NCBI GenBank assembly: GCA_022266195.1
Contig: WHVY01000001.1
Span: forward strand, 12,214,001-12,278,000
From: Tetranychus cinnabarinus
Taxonomy: Eukaryota > Arthropoda > Arachnida > Trombidiformes > Tetranychidae
DNA: 64,000 nucleotides
Direction: 5' to 3'
Shown one piece after another: positions 1 to 11,042 of this stretch (position 1 is the stretch's first letter; the number at the start of each line of letters is the position of its first letter). The notes beneath the pieces are model-generated. The model made no database searches. It was not told the DNA's origin and saw nothing but the letters and a program-made list of their open reading frames with translations. The translations under genes and the position numbers were made by a program.

Positions 1-2
1 CA

Positions 3-203
3 GGGCCTGATTTGAGTAAAACTATTTGGAATGATTATTTTGGTCGAAATCGATTCCTTCCAAGAAGCAACCCAACAATTTCATCAATGTTTATCAGTTC
101 GCCTGTTATTTTCAACACTCCAGACCATTTTGAATCAATTGCTGAACTATCGTCCGTTGGATCAAATGGAGATGATAAATCCCAAAGTTTCATTCAAAAT
201 TGA
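3..203 (+). other. possible 3' end of a coding exon, unrecognised
   Basis: Frame 3 is open from the window edge to a TGA at about 203 and gives about 66 residues (ending ..SFIQN) with mixed composition, so it could be the last coding exon of a gene lying to the left. No domain is recognisable. The last 40 bases fall in a direct repeat that recurs at 2454, so the ORF end may be repeat-derived. It could equally be chance. Confidence 0.15.
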
Positions 204-410
204 AAAAGATAATAATTTCACTTATTTCTTCATATGTTTAATACCCATGATGTAAATATAATAATCTGAGTTACCCATTTGAAATAAAAAGATATTTTGT
301 AAATTCAAAAGCGCATTCAAAGTCAAATAATTTGATTAATTACGAGTTATAAAGACAAATGATTTACCCAGGATTTAACAATCCAGGATCGCAGGGAATG
401 TCTCATCATA
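163..410 (+). repeat. left copy of a direct repeat flanking inserted block R1
   Basis: Bases 163-295 and 357-410 recur almost unchanged at 2454-2640, including GGAGATGATAAATCCCAAAG and GGATTTAACAATCCAGGATC. The left copy has about 61 extra bases (296-356). The repeat ends just where similarity of R1 to the 7.7-10.5 kb locus begins, so it looks like a duplicated insertion site. Confidence 0.85.
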
Positions 411-563
411 TTCGCGAAAGCTCTTTCCACCAATTTAAATTGTTGCACAGATTTTAACTACAAATTAGGACATTAGCTAAGTATTTGTTTATAATTGAAT
501 TCATTTGTTTTCCTTTGATTGGGTGCTTTAGAGACTAACTATTGGTAGATTAACATCGGTACC

Positions 564-985
564 ATGGATTCAAGTAATGACGAGGAGCTGTTAAATTTTT
601 CATTTGTCCGGCGTCCATCTAGTTATGGTTATTTTAATCAACCCTCAACTTACACATCACCTTCATCTTCATCTTCATCCCCATCTTCAACACCAACAAG
701 CCCTTCGTCACCAACGTCTTTATCCTCTGCATCTTCATCTACTTCATCCAGCAACTCATTCAGTCTTTCCTCACTAAAAATGTTTCTCACCAATAATTAT
801 CACAGTATCGCAAACTATGGGAATGATTTGGCTCAAGCTGGTTCCTATGAAAGAGCTATCGAGTATCTAAGTTTGGCCATATCTTTGAATTCATCTGATT
901 ACCGACTCTATTATAATAGAGCTTTGTGTTATCAGAGACGAATGAGCTTGACAAAGCCTTCAAAGATATTAGTCGTACAACAGTA
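564..985 (+). pseudogene. broken copy of TPR-protein exon 1
   Basis: The first 120 codons repeat the protein of the minus-strand gene at 9333-10380: a Ser/Thr/Pro-rich N-terminus, then the start of a TPR repeat with the NRALCY motif. At about 932 one T of the TTATTTAGAG stretch is missing. The frame shifts within the TPR helix and stops at 984. Just downstream the copy is cut by the about 0.8-kb deletion, so the exon 1 donor and the intact second exon are not joined to it. A second remnant of the same exon end, with GGCAAAGGTAAG, is visible near 1440-1530. Translation from the ATG at 564 would give only a truncated product. Confidence 0.75.
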
Positions 986-1797
986 ATTCAGTAAATGATT
1001 TTTTATTTATTATATCTTTTATTTTTCATCAGAGATAAAATGTTGTGAATAACACCAAATTTCACAATGAAATCTTTAGCTTGCTCTATTGGTGCATCTT
1101 TACCCTTCATTTACATTCTGGTGCTCAAATAAGCTTCGGTTTTCACCCTTTGCGTCGCGAATGGAAATACCTCTGCTGTGATTTAAACCAAAATAAAAAT
1201 AAAAATGATTGCATTAAAACACAATAAGATGTAAAGAGCTGAAAAAAGTTCTAAAAACTTTTCTATGGAAATTTGATGTTAAACGGAAATTTTGTGTATC
1301 AAATAATGACAATAAGTCTGAAATTTTTCTAAGTGAATATGCGATTTAATATGGTCAAGTTTTCGATTGGTGTTAATTTTTTATTTATCTTTTATTTTTC
1401 CATCAGAGATATAAATTCTAATTCCTGTAACTGCTTCTTAGAGAGGAATTAGTTTGACAAAGCTTTTAAGATATTAGTCGTACTAACGTTATAAGAAGTA
1501 ATCCCCTCCGGGGCAAAGGTAAGCCACCACGAACATTATTCCTTTTATTGAAATTCTTTTTTCTATGGCTGGTAAACTACTTAACCATTTAGTCCCACCC
1601 TTCGATTTAAACTGCTTAAATGACCTTAGGTAAAACGGCACTATCGTTCCTTTTGTTTTTCGTCACTTTCTCAAACCTCTAACAGTGAATAAGTTGATCT
1701 ACTGTCGTTTCTTCTTATCATCTCACTTCACTTTGACATTGTCATTTGTACCTTTGTGATTAATTCGACTGTATTACTTTTATTACTGTGCTCAATC

Positions 1798-2115
1798 ATG
1801 TCACTTCGCTTTAATTTGGGTCAAGCTCTTGTTCGTGCTAGGCAACTCAAAGAAAAATCCCAGAATTCCGAAAGTGAAAAGGAGGCGCGTGCCGAACGGA
1901 TTGGAAAAATTTACGATGCGTTAATTGATTGTGGTTACGATGAAATCAAAGCTGGCTTCGCTTCGGAAAAATACCGTTCACTCGAGGAAGCTCTTGAAGG
2001 ATTGGCAAAAGGAGCTTTCGAGAAGAAACTCCATCGAATTCGCCATAAAAAGCGAAAACAATACATAAGACAAATATACAAAAAAGGAGTTCTGATTCCC
2101 ATCAACTTTTTTTAA
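1798..2115 (+). CDS. small ORF from the last exon of the TPR gene (copy in R1)
   Basis: This is a 105-residue ORF starting at ATG 1798, homologous to exon 2 of the TPR gene at 9333-9661. The sequence at the old intron-exon border reads ATGTCAC, where the parent has ATGTCAG|GG, so the acceptor AG is lost while an in-frame ATG remains. The product keeps a TPR-like helix (LGQALVRARQLKE), a helical stretch resembling a UBA fold (ALIDCGYDEIKAGFASEKY, then LEEAL) and a basic tail ending in VLIPINFF. The ORF is intact and shared with two other loci, which argues for coding, but expression from the former intron as promoter is unproven. It may be a pseudogene that has not yet decayed. Confidence 0.45.
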   Translation: MSLRFNLGQALVRARQLKEKSQNSESEKEARAERIGKIYDALIDCGYDEIKAGFASEKYRSLEEALEGLAKGAFEKKLHRIRHKKRKQYIRQIYKKGVLIPINFF

Positions 2116-2453
2116 AAATCCAATGTTCTTAAACTGTTCATACGACGTCTGGAATGACCTGATCTCCAAACATCAACTTGTAATTTTATTCTTTTATTCA
2201 TGTAATGCCAAACTCCCGGTTATCCCCAATATTGTAAATCTAAATTGTAATTTTTGTAATCAACTAAATTTTGTTTTTTTATAATAAACTAATTCAGCAA
2301 ATACTTGTGGTTTCCAACATTTATTTTCACTCGACGCGTTTAAACCTAAAATGAATGACATCAATAAATTCAATTACCACATAATGTCAAGGTTTCATTC
2401 ACCTAGACTTTTACTTAGGCTGTTATAATGAGTTTGGTCCATTCAAAAAAGGA

Positions 2454-2640
2454 AATCAAATGGAGATGATAAATCCCAAAGTTTCATTCAAAATTGAAAA
2501 AGATCATAATTTCACTTATTTCTTCATATGTTTAATACCCATGATGTAAATATAATAATCTGAGTTACCCATTTGAAATAACTGATTTACCCAGGATTTA
2601 ACAATCCAGGATCGCAGGGAATGGGTATCTCATCATATTA
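2454..2640 (+). repeat. right copy of the direct repeat flanking R1
   Basis: About 187 bases match 163-410 in the same orientation, lacking the 61-base segment of the left copy. It begins within a few bases of the end of R1. The remainder to 3426 is AT-rich and holds no gene I can see; it should contain the beta-tubulin promoter and 5' leader. Confidence 0.85.
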
Positions 2641-3426
2641 TCTCATTGTGGTATAACAATGAATAATAATGAATTTTGATTGTATCACGAAATCCGAGTA
2701 AATATTGATTTTAAAACAGCGTTGAATTTCCGTGGCTTTTTGGGTCCACCGGCTCACTATTAATTATTTCACTCTTAAAGTCAGCGGCTGAAGGGATATT
2801 TAAGCTGGTGAAGATAAACAGATTTAATTAGATTAATTAGAACTGGATTTGTTTAGATTACTCTATGACAGACCAACAAGATAAATTAGTCCAGATCATA
2901 AAGTGAACCTCCATCTATTAATAGGAACATTAAGCACATGGAGTAGGCCCATTAAAGCACAATGTGTTTATGAATATTATTTCAGTATTTAACGCAAAAA
3001 TAAACTAAATTCACCTATTTAATGAATTATTTGGTTATCTGGCTTAATTAATAAGCATTCAAATTCCTGTAAGCTAACAAATAAAATAATTTGTTGATTA
3101 TAACAGCAGCTTAAACTTTATTTTTTTCATGATGAAAAAAGTCCATCCTAACAGTAAGCTGGTGCCATCTGGAATTAAAACACAAGATTTTCAGCTTTAT
3201 ATTTGGAATCAGATTCTTTTGTCGTCATTTTTATTTTATTCCTGATTTAAAACTTCTGAACCAGTCTCAGTCTACATCTTATTTCGTAACCATCTTTTAA
3301 GTAGCTTCAATTTTATTTGTTGACTTGTCAATAAAATCAACAACCCACCTTTTCTTGCCTACAATCTAATAATTTAAAACTAAATTTTATTACGTGATAA
3401 CTTGGAAATAAATAAAAACAATCAAA

Positions 3427-5386
3427 ATGCGTGAAATCGTACATGTTCAAGCCGGTCAATGTGGTAACCAAATTGGTGCTAAATTCTGGGAAGTTATCTC
3501 TGATGAGCATGGAATCGACCCCTCTGGAAGCTATCATGGTGACTCTGAATGCCAATTAGAAAGAATTTCCGTTTACTACAGTGAAGCAGGAAATGCTAAA
3601 TACGTACCTCGAGCTGTTTTGGTTGACTTGGAACCAGGGACAATGGACAGTGTTCGAAGTGGACCTTTTGGTCAACTCTTTAGACCAAATAACTTTGTTT
3701 TTGGCCAATCTGGTGCTGGTAACAATTGGGCTAAGGGTCATTATACTGAAGGTAAGATGATGATGCAGGCTACATTCTTTTGTTGCTCTCATGCAATCAC
3801 CAACTAGTCAGAATGGGTTTGCTTTTTTTTCTAGCTAAGTTTTCATTTCGTTTCTTTTATTGATAGCAATTTTTCATTTCTTTTGATTATAGTTCATAAT
3901 TATTTTGAATGCTGTCATCTTTATTCGATTTCATCTTTTTGTTGCTGATTATGTTCAGTGTTGATTTGATTTATTCCAGATTTACCTAGATTTTTCAGAT
4001 TTTGATATAGTTTAGCCAACTGCGTTATTGTTTATCCTGTATTTAATATAGCTTGGAAACAGTTTATGATACTCATCTTTTTTTCCTCAGTCTAGACGTA
4101 ATTTGTCGTTATTACTTCATCTTTGCACTCAACCATTTCTTCTTGAATAATCTATCTATACAGGATGTAAAAAAAGTTCTGGCTCAGGGGTAACTAAACC
4201 CCTTACTGCGCAGTCTGCCAAACTTGAGTTCCTTTCAATAGTCTTTTTTTCTGGTTGTGCGCTTGAACTTACCCACCTCATGAAGTCTACATCGTGTTCA
4301 TTTTAGACAATGAGCTGGGTGCGGTTTATCATGATCTTAAATTATACTAATTTGAATACATAACCTGTCTCATCTTTAGGTGCTGAATTGGTTGATGCAG
4401 TACTTGATGTCGTTCGTAAAGAAGCTGAATCCTGTGATTGCCTACAAGGATTCCAGTTGACTCACTCATTGGGTGGAGGAACTGGTTCTGGTATGGGTAC
4501 TTTGTTGATCTCTAAAATTCGGGAAGAATATCCTGACCGTATCATGAACACTTTCTCAGTTGTTCCCTCACCAAAAGTGAGTGACACTGTTGTAGAGCCT
4601 TACAATGCAACGCTGTCATTCCATCAACTGGTTGAAAATACTGATGAGACTTTCTGTATTGACAACGAAGCACTTTATGATATTTGCTTCCGCACTCTTA
4701 AACTGACTACACCAACTTATGGAGACTTGAATCATCTTGTCTCAACCACCATGTCTGGTGTTACCACTTGCTTACGATTCCCTGGACAATTAAATGCTGA
4801 TTTACGTAAATTAGCCGTAAACATGGTTCCATTTCCTAGACTTCACTTCTTTATGCCTGGCTTTGCTCCTCTCACAAGCCGAGGATCACAATCATACCGA
4901 GCTACATCTGTTGCTGAGCTAACCCAACAAATGTTTGATGCTAAAAATATGATGGCTGCTTGTGACCCAAGACATGGTCGTTACCTAACTGTTGCTGCTG
5001 TTTTCCGTGGCCGAATTTCAATGAAAGAAGTGGATGAACAAATGTTCAACGTTCAAAACAAGAATTCCTCTTATTTCGTTGAATGGATTCCAAACAATGT
5101 CAAGACGGCAGTCTGTGACATTCCTCCAAGAGGTCTTAAAATGTCTGCAACATTTGTCGGCAACTCAACCGCTATTCAAGAGCTTTTCAAGAGAATCTCT
5201 GAACAGTTCACTGCTATGTTCAGAAGAAAGGCTTTCTTGCATTGGTACACTGGTGAGGGTATGGATGAATTGGAATTCACCGAGGCTGAATCAAATATGA
5301 ACGATTTGATCTCTGAATATCAGCAATACCAAGAAGCTACAGCTGAAGATGAAGGAGAATTTGAAGAAGAAGAAGAAGTTGAATGA
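3427..5386 (+). CDS. beta-tubulin
   Basis: Exons are 3427-3751 and 4380-5386, joined inside the YTEG|AEL glycine codon, giving 443 residues, the normal family length. Beta-tubulin pairs with alpha-tubulin to build microtubules and hydrolyses the exchangeable GTP. Visible hallmarks are the N-terminal MREI tetrapeptide (co-translational mRNA autoregulation in animals), the GTP-binding GGGTGSGMGT loop near residue 140, conserved PNNVKTAVCDIPP near 350, and an acidic tail ending EGEFEEEEEVE. The benzimidazole-relevant segment reads DETFCIDNEAL, so the usual Glu198 and Phe200 appear present. The single 628-bp intron has a consensus donor (GTAAGA) and a TTTAG acceptor. An AATAAA lies near 5559. Nothing is broken. 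The isotype cannot be assigned from sequence alone. Confidence 0.98.
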
Positions 5387-5856
5387 TCAAATCCATCGGC
5401 TCTAATATTATCAAAAAATATTGCAATTTCGCTTATTCTATGAACACCAAATAGTTTGACTGATTGCTAAAAAGAGCAGGAAGAAGAAAAATATTTATCA
5501 ATACTCATTCATTTTCAGAATCCAACTATTACACTTTTCAGTTTTCAGGGCAATTAGCAATAAATTCATGGATCAATAACGTTGTCAAACAACGTTTCAG
5601 AATGAATATAAATTAAGGCACCGAGACTGTATTTTTTAAAATATTTGTTTTATTTACGGAATTATAAATTAAAATTTTAGATATCTTTCTTGTTTACAAT
5701 TTGATTCTGAATTTATTTAAAAAATTTGATCGTCTTAACTAGAAGGACATATTCATAATTTCATATTCTACCTCTAACTCAATTACTCCTTGATAATCAA
5801 GAGAACTTTCTATTTCAGGTTGTACTCATGAATACGCATGAATAACATCAATATTA
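5387..5856. other. intergenic, tubulin 3' region
   Basis: Contains the tubulin 3' UTR (AATAAA at about 5559) and an AT-rich spacer before the convergent ENaC-like gene. No other feature seen. Confidence 0.6.
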
Positions 5857-7263
5857 TCAATGGTATGTTGAAATGAATTTTCCGGACAAATTACTGATCT
5901 TTGCCTTTAAAGGTTTCAGATCAACTGTAGGGCCAGACCATGTTTTATCAATGGTATAAACCTTGAATGGCTTATCAGTATGTGCAATTAATTTTTGTGT
6001 ATAACATTGGAAATGATTGTCTTTTTTAGAATGGCTTTTAGGTTTGTTTGTTAGCGATTTACATTTTTTATGGATTAATCTGATTCCTTTCGGGATGTGA
6101 ACATTAATAGCAAAGGAAAACCAGAAGTTGAAGACTCCACCAACTGCAATGACACAATCCAGAAAGGTTATCGCTCTCTGAGCTCTTGTTTCAATGTTTG
6201 GCGATTTCGTCGGTTCAAATAGAATATGAGTAAATTGATTTGGACTCTTAATTGGTATTCTAGTCCTTATTATGTATCTTTCTGATGAGCAGTCATATTG
6301 TATAGCTTCCTTTTCACACCTTGAAAGTATTTGGTCAACCGTTTTCCGATAATTTGGATCAAATAATTGATCAGAAGTAGCAAATCTTAAATTGCTATCA
6401 GCTAAGACAGGAGATGAATGAAATATTTGACCAAATTTTTCCAATGAAAGTCTATTGAAACAGCCAACCAATTTTGCGTCTCGAGTTTCAAATGCAGTTT
6501 CATTGTAATTTACACATGAATATCCTAGAAATGGAAGCATTTTTGTTTTCACTGAAAAGAAATTGAGAAGATGAACAGTCGGAGTCTTTTCTGTTCTGAT
6601 GGGTAACCATTTGATTTGACGACTCGCTGGAACACCTCCTCTTTCGACGAAAGAAACTCTAATTCTTCTAAATCTCTTCGAAAATTTATGATCCAACATT
6701 ATTTGCATGAGAAATATATAATCAGGATAAAGATTTACTTCTTCAACATGAACCTGAATGTCAGATGAACACACAAACATAATACAGAAATAGTTTTGAT
6801 AGTAAAACTTGTTGAATCGACAGTAGTCTTTGAATTCGCTACTGTTTGATCTGTGAGGGAAAATGCGAATACGATGGAATATCTGATCTGGTTCGAAAAG
6901 TAAATTTGTTGTCTCATTGATTGTCAAATGTTTGGCAAGTATATCAGAGATTGTATGGTGTTGGGTCTTTGTATCGTCCCTTCTGCTTGGAAGGTTAGCA
7001 ATAATGTCAGGTAAATTATCTGGTAGCTTTATATTTGGGTGAAAAGCTTTCAACTTGGTAAAATTGATAGATTTCAATTTTTCAAAACAAAATGAAATAT
7101 CTGGTAAAGTAGTTTTGTCAGGAATTTCAATTGTAACAATTGATATTATTTCACTTTTAAAATATCGGGTAAATATGTAATTGATTTGAATTGAACAACC
7201 CAAGACACAAACTAATGAAAATATGTTTTGTATGTTTAAGCATTTAAAAATATCAGACTTCAT
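5857..7263 (-). CDS. divergent DEG/ENaC-like sodium channel subunit, single exon
   Basis: An intronless 468-residue ORF from ATG 7263. One hydrophobic segment lies near the N-terminus (about residues 12-31) and a second near residues 370-395 (TFLDCVIAVGGVFNFWFSFA). Between them is a large extracellular-type domain with many Cys and several N-glycosylation sites. This two-TM, large-ectodomain layout, with a GG..F..FS.A sequence in TM2 recalling the GGxxGLFxGxS selectivity region, fits the degenerin/ENaC (ASC) superfamily. The canonical GxS filter is not clearly present, so the assignment is to a diverged member. The C-terminal tail of about 75 residues is basic and cytoplasmic if the topology holds. 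Such intronless divergent members tend to expand in arthropods; function here is not predictable. Confidence 0.6.
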   Translation of the reverse strand: MKSDIFKCLNIQNIFSLVCVLGCSIQINYIFTRYFKSEIISIVTIEIPDKTTLPDISFCFEKLKSINFTKLKAFHPNIKLPDNLPDIIANLPSRRDDTKTQHHTISDILAKHLTINETTNLLFEPDQIFHRIRIFPHRSNSSEFKDYCRFNKFYYQNYFCIMFVCSSDIQVHVEEVNLYPDYIFLMQIMLDHKFSKRFRRIRVSFVERGGVPASRQIKWLPIRTEKTPTVHLLNFFSVKTKMLPFLGYSCVNYNETAFETRDAKLVGCFNRLSLEKFGQIFHSSPVLADSNLRFATSDQLFDPNYRKTVDQILSRCEKEAIQYDCSSERYIIRTRIPIKSPNQFTHILFEPTKSPNIETRAQRAITFLDCVIAVGGVFNFWFSFAINVHIPKGIRLIHKKCKSLTNKPKSHSKKDNHFQCYTQKLIAHTDKPFKVYTIDKTWSGPTVDLKPLKAKISNLSGKFISTYH

Positions 7264-7671
7264 ATTGTTTCACAGATCGATTTATGTGGCGATTTTTACA
7301 ATGAAAATGTTGAGTAAAGTCAGATACACTAGTATTCAGGCTTGTATTAAAAAGGGTTTTTCATAGTCGCACTCTAACAATAAATCAAAGCACCGATAGA
7401 ATCAAAATTTATTTTGTTCTGTTTTCATGTTAAGATAATATATTACTTGGACCTGACTACTAGTGTACAAGTTTACTTGACTATTATACTTAATCGAGCA
7501 ACTCAGCTTTATTGATGTCTCTATTGCCTATGTTTATTGTATGCAGAGTTTTCAATGAAATCAAAACGTCAATAAAATGATCAATTAGCCTAAGCTTATT
7601 AAATTTTGCTTCTAAATTTGGTAAACGAACAATCAATCGCTCAATTCAAAGGTAATCAAGCTGACTTGTTT
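7264..7671. other. intergenic, no gene seen
   Basis: AT-rich spacer upstream of the ENaC-like gene, presumably its promoter. No repeat or RNA gene recognised. Confidence 0.5.
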
Positions 7672-7998
7672 TTTGAATGGACCAAACTCATTATAACAGC
7701 CTAAAAGTCTAGGTGAATGAAACCTTGACATTATATGGCAATTGAGTTTATTGATGTCATTCATTTTAGGTTTGAACGCGTCGAGTGAAAATAAATGTTG
7801 GAAACCACAAGTATTTGCTGAATTAGTTTATTATCAAAAACAAAATTTAGTTGATTACAAAAATTACAATTTAGGTTTACAATATTTGGGATAACCGGGA
7901 GTTCGGCATTACATGACTATAAGAATAAAATTACAAGTTAATGCTTGGAGATCAGGTCATTTCAGACGTGGTATGAACAGTTTAAGAACATTAGATTT

Positions 7999-8316
7999 TT
8001 AAAAAAAGTTGATGGGAATCAGAACTCCTTTTTTGTATATTTGTCTTATGAATTGTTTTCGCTTCTTCTGACGTATGCGATCGAGTTTCTTCTCGAAAGC
8101 TCCTGCTGCCAATGCTTCAAGAGCTTCCTCGAGTGACCGGTAGTTTTCGGATGCGAAGCCAGCTTTGATCTCATCGTAACCACAATCAATTAACGCATCG
8201 TAGATGTTTCCAATCAGTTCGGCACGCGCTTCCACCTCGCTTTCCGATTTCAGTAATGTTTCTTTGAGTTGTCTGGCACGAGCAAGAGCTTGAACAAGAG
8301 AGAAACAGTTCGACAT
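7999..8316 (-). CDS. small ORF from the last exon of the TPR gene (copy in R2)
   Basis: A 105-residue intact ORF from ATG 8316, collinear with the ORFs at 1798-2115 and 63400-63714 and with exon 2 of the TPR gene just upstream. At the former acceptor the sequence reads ATGTCGA, so the AG is lost but the in-frame ATG persists. Features are a TPR-like helix (LARARQLKE), a UBA-like stretch (ALIDCGYDEIKAGFASENY) and a basic tail. It lacks the insertion QYKQAEKAYKKSLKLE seen in the parent. It could be a small gene driven by the former intron, an alternative last exon or a recent pseudogene. Confidence 0.45.
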   Translation of the reverse strand: MSNCFSLVQALARARQLKETLLKSESEVEARAELIGNIYDALIDCGYDEIKAGFASENYRSLEEALEALAAGAFEKKLDRIRQKKRKQFIRQIYKKGVLIPINFF

Positions 8317-9332
8317 GATTGAGTACAATAATAAAAGTAACTTAGTTGAATTAATCACAAAGGTACAAATGACAATGTCAAAGTGATGTGAGATGATAAG
8401 AAGAAACGACAGTAGATCAACTTATTCACTGTTAGAGGTTTGAGAAAGTGATGAAAAAACAAAAGGAACGATTCCTTTTAAATACTTTTCGATAGTGTCG
8501 TTTTACCTAAGGTCATTTAAGAAGTTTAAATCGAAGGGTGGGACTAAATGGTTAAGTAGTTTATCAGCCATAGAAAAAAGAATTTCAATTAAAGGAATAA
8601 TGTTCGTGGTTGGCTTACCTTTGCCCCGGAGGGGATTACTTCCTATAACGTTAGTACGACTAATATCTTAAAAGCTTTGTCAAACTAATTCGTCTCTAAG
8701 AAGCAGTTACAGGAATTAGAATTGATATCTCTGATGAAAAAATGAAAGATAAATAAAAAATTAACACCAATCGAGAACTTGACCATCTTAAATCGCATAA
8801 CCACTGAGAAAAATTTCAAACTTATTATCATTACCATTGTTTGATAATCAAAATTTCCGTTTAACATTGAATTTCCATAGAAAAGTTTTTAGAACTTTTT
8901 TCAGCTCTTTACATCTTAATGCAATTATTTCTGGTTTTATTTTGGTTTGAAGTCACATCAAAGGTATTTCCATTCGCGACGCAAAGGGTGAAAACCGAAG
9001 CTTATTTGAGGACCGAATGCAAATGACGGGTAAAGATGCACCAATAGAGCAAGCTAAAGATTTTATTTTGAAATTTGGTGTTTATTCACAACATTTTATC
9101 TCTGATGAAAAATAAAAGATGAATAAAAAATTATTTGCTGAATTACTTTATTATCAAAAACAAAATGTAGTTAATAGAAAAATCTTAGTCCACGTTTGAA
9201 AAAAAGGTTTACAATCTTGATGATAAGCGTGGAGTTCGGCATTACATGACTATAAGAATAAAATTACAAGTTATATGTTTGGAGATCAGGTCATTCCAGA
9301 CGTCGTATGAGTAGTTTAAGAATATCATATTT

Positions 9333-10380
9333 TTAAAAAAAGTTGACAGGAATTAGAATCCCTTTTTTGTATTGTTGTCTTTTAAAGTATTTTTTCTTTA
9401 TACTTCTTGTTAGGTTGAGTTGAGTCTCGAAAGCTCCTGCTGCCAATGCTTCAAGAGCTTCCTGGATTGAAAAATATTTTTCCGAAGCGAAGCCAGCTTT
9501 GATCTCGTCGTATCCATAATCAATTAATGCATCATAGATGTTTCCAATTAGTTCGGCACGCGTTTCCTTCTCGTTTTCCAATTTTAGGGATTTCTTGTAG
9601 GCTTTTTCGGCTTGTTTGTACTGCTTGGCTCGAGCAAGGGATTGACCAAGAGCAAAATACCCTGACATAATAAAATACAAGAATGGAGAACAAAACATAA
9701 ATGAATTAATCACAAATGTACAAATGACAATGTCAAAGTAAAGTGAGATGATGAGAAGAATTGACAGTAGATGAAAAAACATAAAGAACATTTCTTTTTA
9801 TACTTTTTCGATAGTAGCGTTTTAACTAAGGCCATGCAACCAGTTTAAATCGAAGGGTGGGACTCATTGGGTAAACGGTTTATTAGTCATAGAAAAAGAA
9901 ATTAAATTAAACGAATAATATTCGTGGTGACTTACCTTTACCCCAAAGGGGATTACTTCTTATAGTACGACTAATATCTTTAAAGGCTTTGTCAAGCTCA
10001 TTGGTCTCTAAATAACATAAAGCTCTATTATAATAAAGTCGGTAATCAGATGAATTCAAAGATATGGCCAAACTTAGATACTCGATAGCTCTTTCATAGG
10101 AACCAGCTTGAGCCAAATCATTCCCATAGTTTGCGATACTGTGATAATTATTGGTGAGAAACATTTTTAGTGAGGAAAGACTGAATGAGTTGCTGGATGA
10201 AGTAGATGAAGATGCAGAGGATAAAGACGTTGGTGACGAAGGGCTTGTTGGTGTTGAAGATGGGGATGAAGATGAAGATGAAGGTGATGTGTAAGTTGAG
10301 GGTTGATTAAAATAACCATAACTAGATGGACGCCGGACAAATGAAAAATTTAACAGCTCCTCGTCATTACTTGAATCCAT
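9333..10380 (-). CDS. two-exon TPR protein, intact parent of the repeated ORFs
   Basis: Exons are 9936-10380 and 9333-9661; the splice AAAG|GTAAGT to TCAG|GGTATT rebuilds WGKGYFALGQ and a 257-residue protein. Residues 1-70 are Ser/Pro/Thr-rich and look disordered. Residues about 75-175 form TPR repeats: YHSIANYGNDLAQAGSYERA, then AISLNSSDYRLYYNRALCY, then ALGQSLARAKQYKQAEKAYK. After them comes ALIDYGYDEIKAGFASEKYF with IQEALEALAAG, which looks UBA-like, and a Lys/Arg-rich C-terminus. TPRs usually bind protein peptides (chaperone C-termini, for example); a UBA-type module would suggest a ubiquitin link, but that is inference. I do not recognise a named orthologue. A GGCGC-N4-TTTGAA element lies 220 bp upstream. 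Confidence 0.75.
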
Positions 10381-10600
10381 GGTACCAATGTTAATCTACC
10401 AATAGTTAGTCTCTAAAGCACCCAATCAAAGGAAAACAAATGAAATCAATTATAAACAAATACTTAGCTAATGTCCTAATTTGCAGTTAATTCACAAAAT
10501 CTGTGCAACAATTCAAATTAGTGGAAAGAGCTTTCGCGAACAATCGATGCATGAATCATGATACCAGTGGAGTACCTAAAATTTTCCGTCAAATGTTTCA

Positions 10601-10615
10601 GGCGCAATGTTTGAA
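10601..10615 (+). promoter_or_regulatory. GGCGC-N4-TTTGAA (CDE/CHR-like) element
   Basis: GGCGC, the spacer AATG, then TTTGAA. The spacing is that of the cell-cycle CDE/CHR bipartite site read by E2F/DP and LIN54 in DREAM complexes. It lies 221 bp upstream of the TPR gene ATG (minus strand) and 428 bp upstream of the APC11 ATG (plus strand). Related elements occur upstream of PAXIP1, SCAP and the SARNP-like gene. Function is inferred. Confidence 0.4.
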
Positions 10616-11042
10616 AATATTAATATCCTATTCAATTTTAATAAAAAACTGTTTATTAACGCTATCTTTTGATCGCCTTCTAGTCTAAGAATTGTTCTTA
10701 GGTGAATTTCCTCGAGAAGATGAAAAATTATTACAGAATCAATCTATTGTAATTTACTTTTTTAGTTAAATTTAAAGGTTATTTCAATTAATACGAGATG
10801 GGGAGACCATTGTAAGGTTATCTTTGGCACTTGACTTTATGTCTAATTGCTTGACAAAATCAATTACAAAATTTAAAAAATGCATTTGGTGTTTTTTAAA
10901 GTACAGCCATCTCTTGTTTTTTGAAATTACTAACTGAAGAGAATTTGCCGCTCACAACAGCTGATTGTGTCATGAATTTACAAACTGGTTAATACTAATT
11001 TACTTTGATTGATTGTATGTTACCATCTCAAAACCATTGGAA

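Larger units (their letters stand above)
410..2449 (+). repeat. repeat block R1: inverted partial copy of the TPR-gene locus
   Basis: This block matches the reverse complement of 7672-10534 (R2) over nearly its whole length: promoter, exon 1, intron, last-exon copy and 3' flank. Relative to R2 about 0.8 kb is missing at about 985, where exon 1 sequence joins the segment that in R2 lies at about 9160. That gap removes the R2 segment holding the intact exon 2. Identity is high by eye, so the duplication is fairly young. Confidence 0.85.
7672..10534 (-). repeat. repeat block R2: TPR-gene locus with an extra last-exon copy
   Basis: On the minus strand the order is promoter, TPR exon 1, intron, exon 2 (9333-9661), then a second intron-like segment and a second exon-2-like ORF (7999-8316), then a shared 3' flank. 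The downstream unit duplicates the upstream one, for example the intron sequence ending ATTCGTCTCTAAG near 8700 and the exon 1 end near 8640. R1 is an inverted copy of this block and R3 (63160 onward) shares its downstream unit. Confidence 0.85.

Noticed and set aside
9907..10380. 157-codon ORF read through the exon 1 donor
   Set aside because: The last residues GKSPRILFV are intron; splicing at 9936 restores the TPR repeat.
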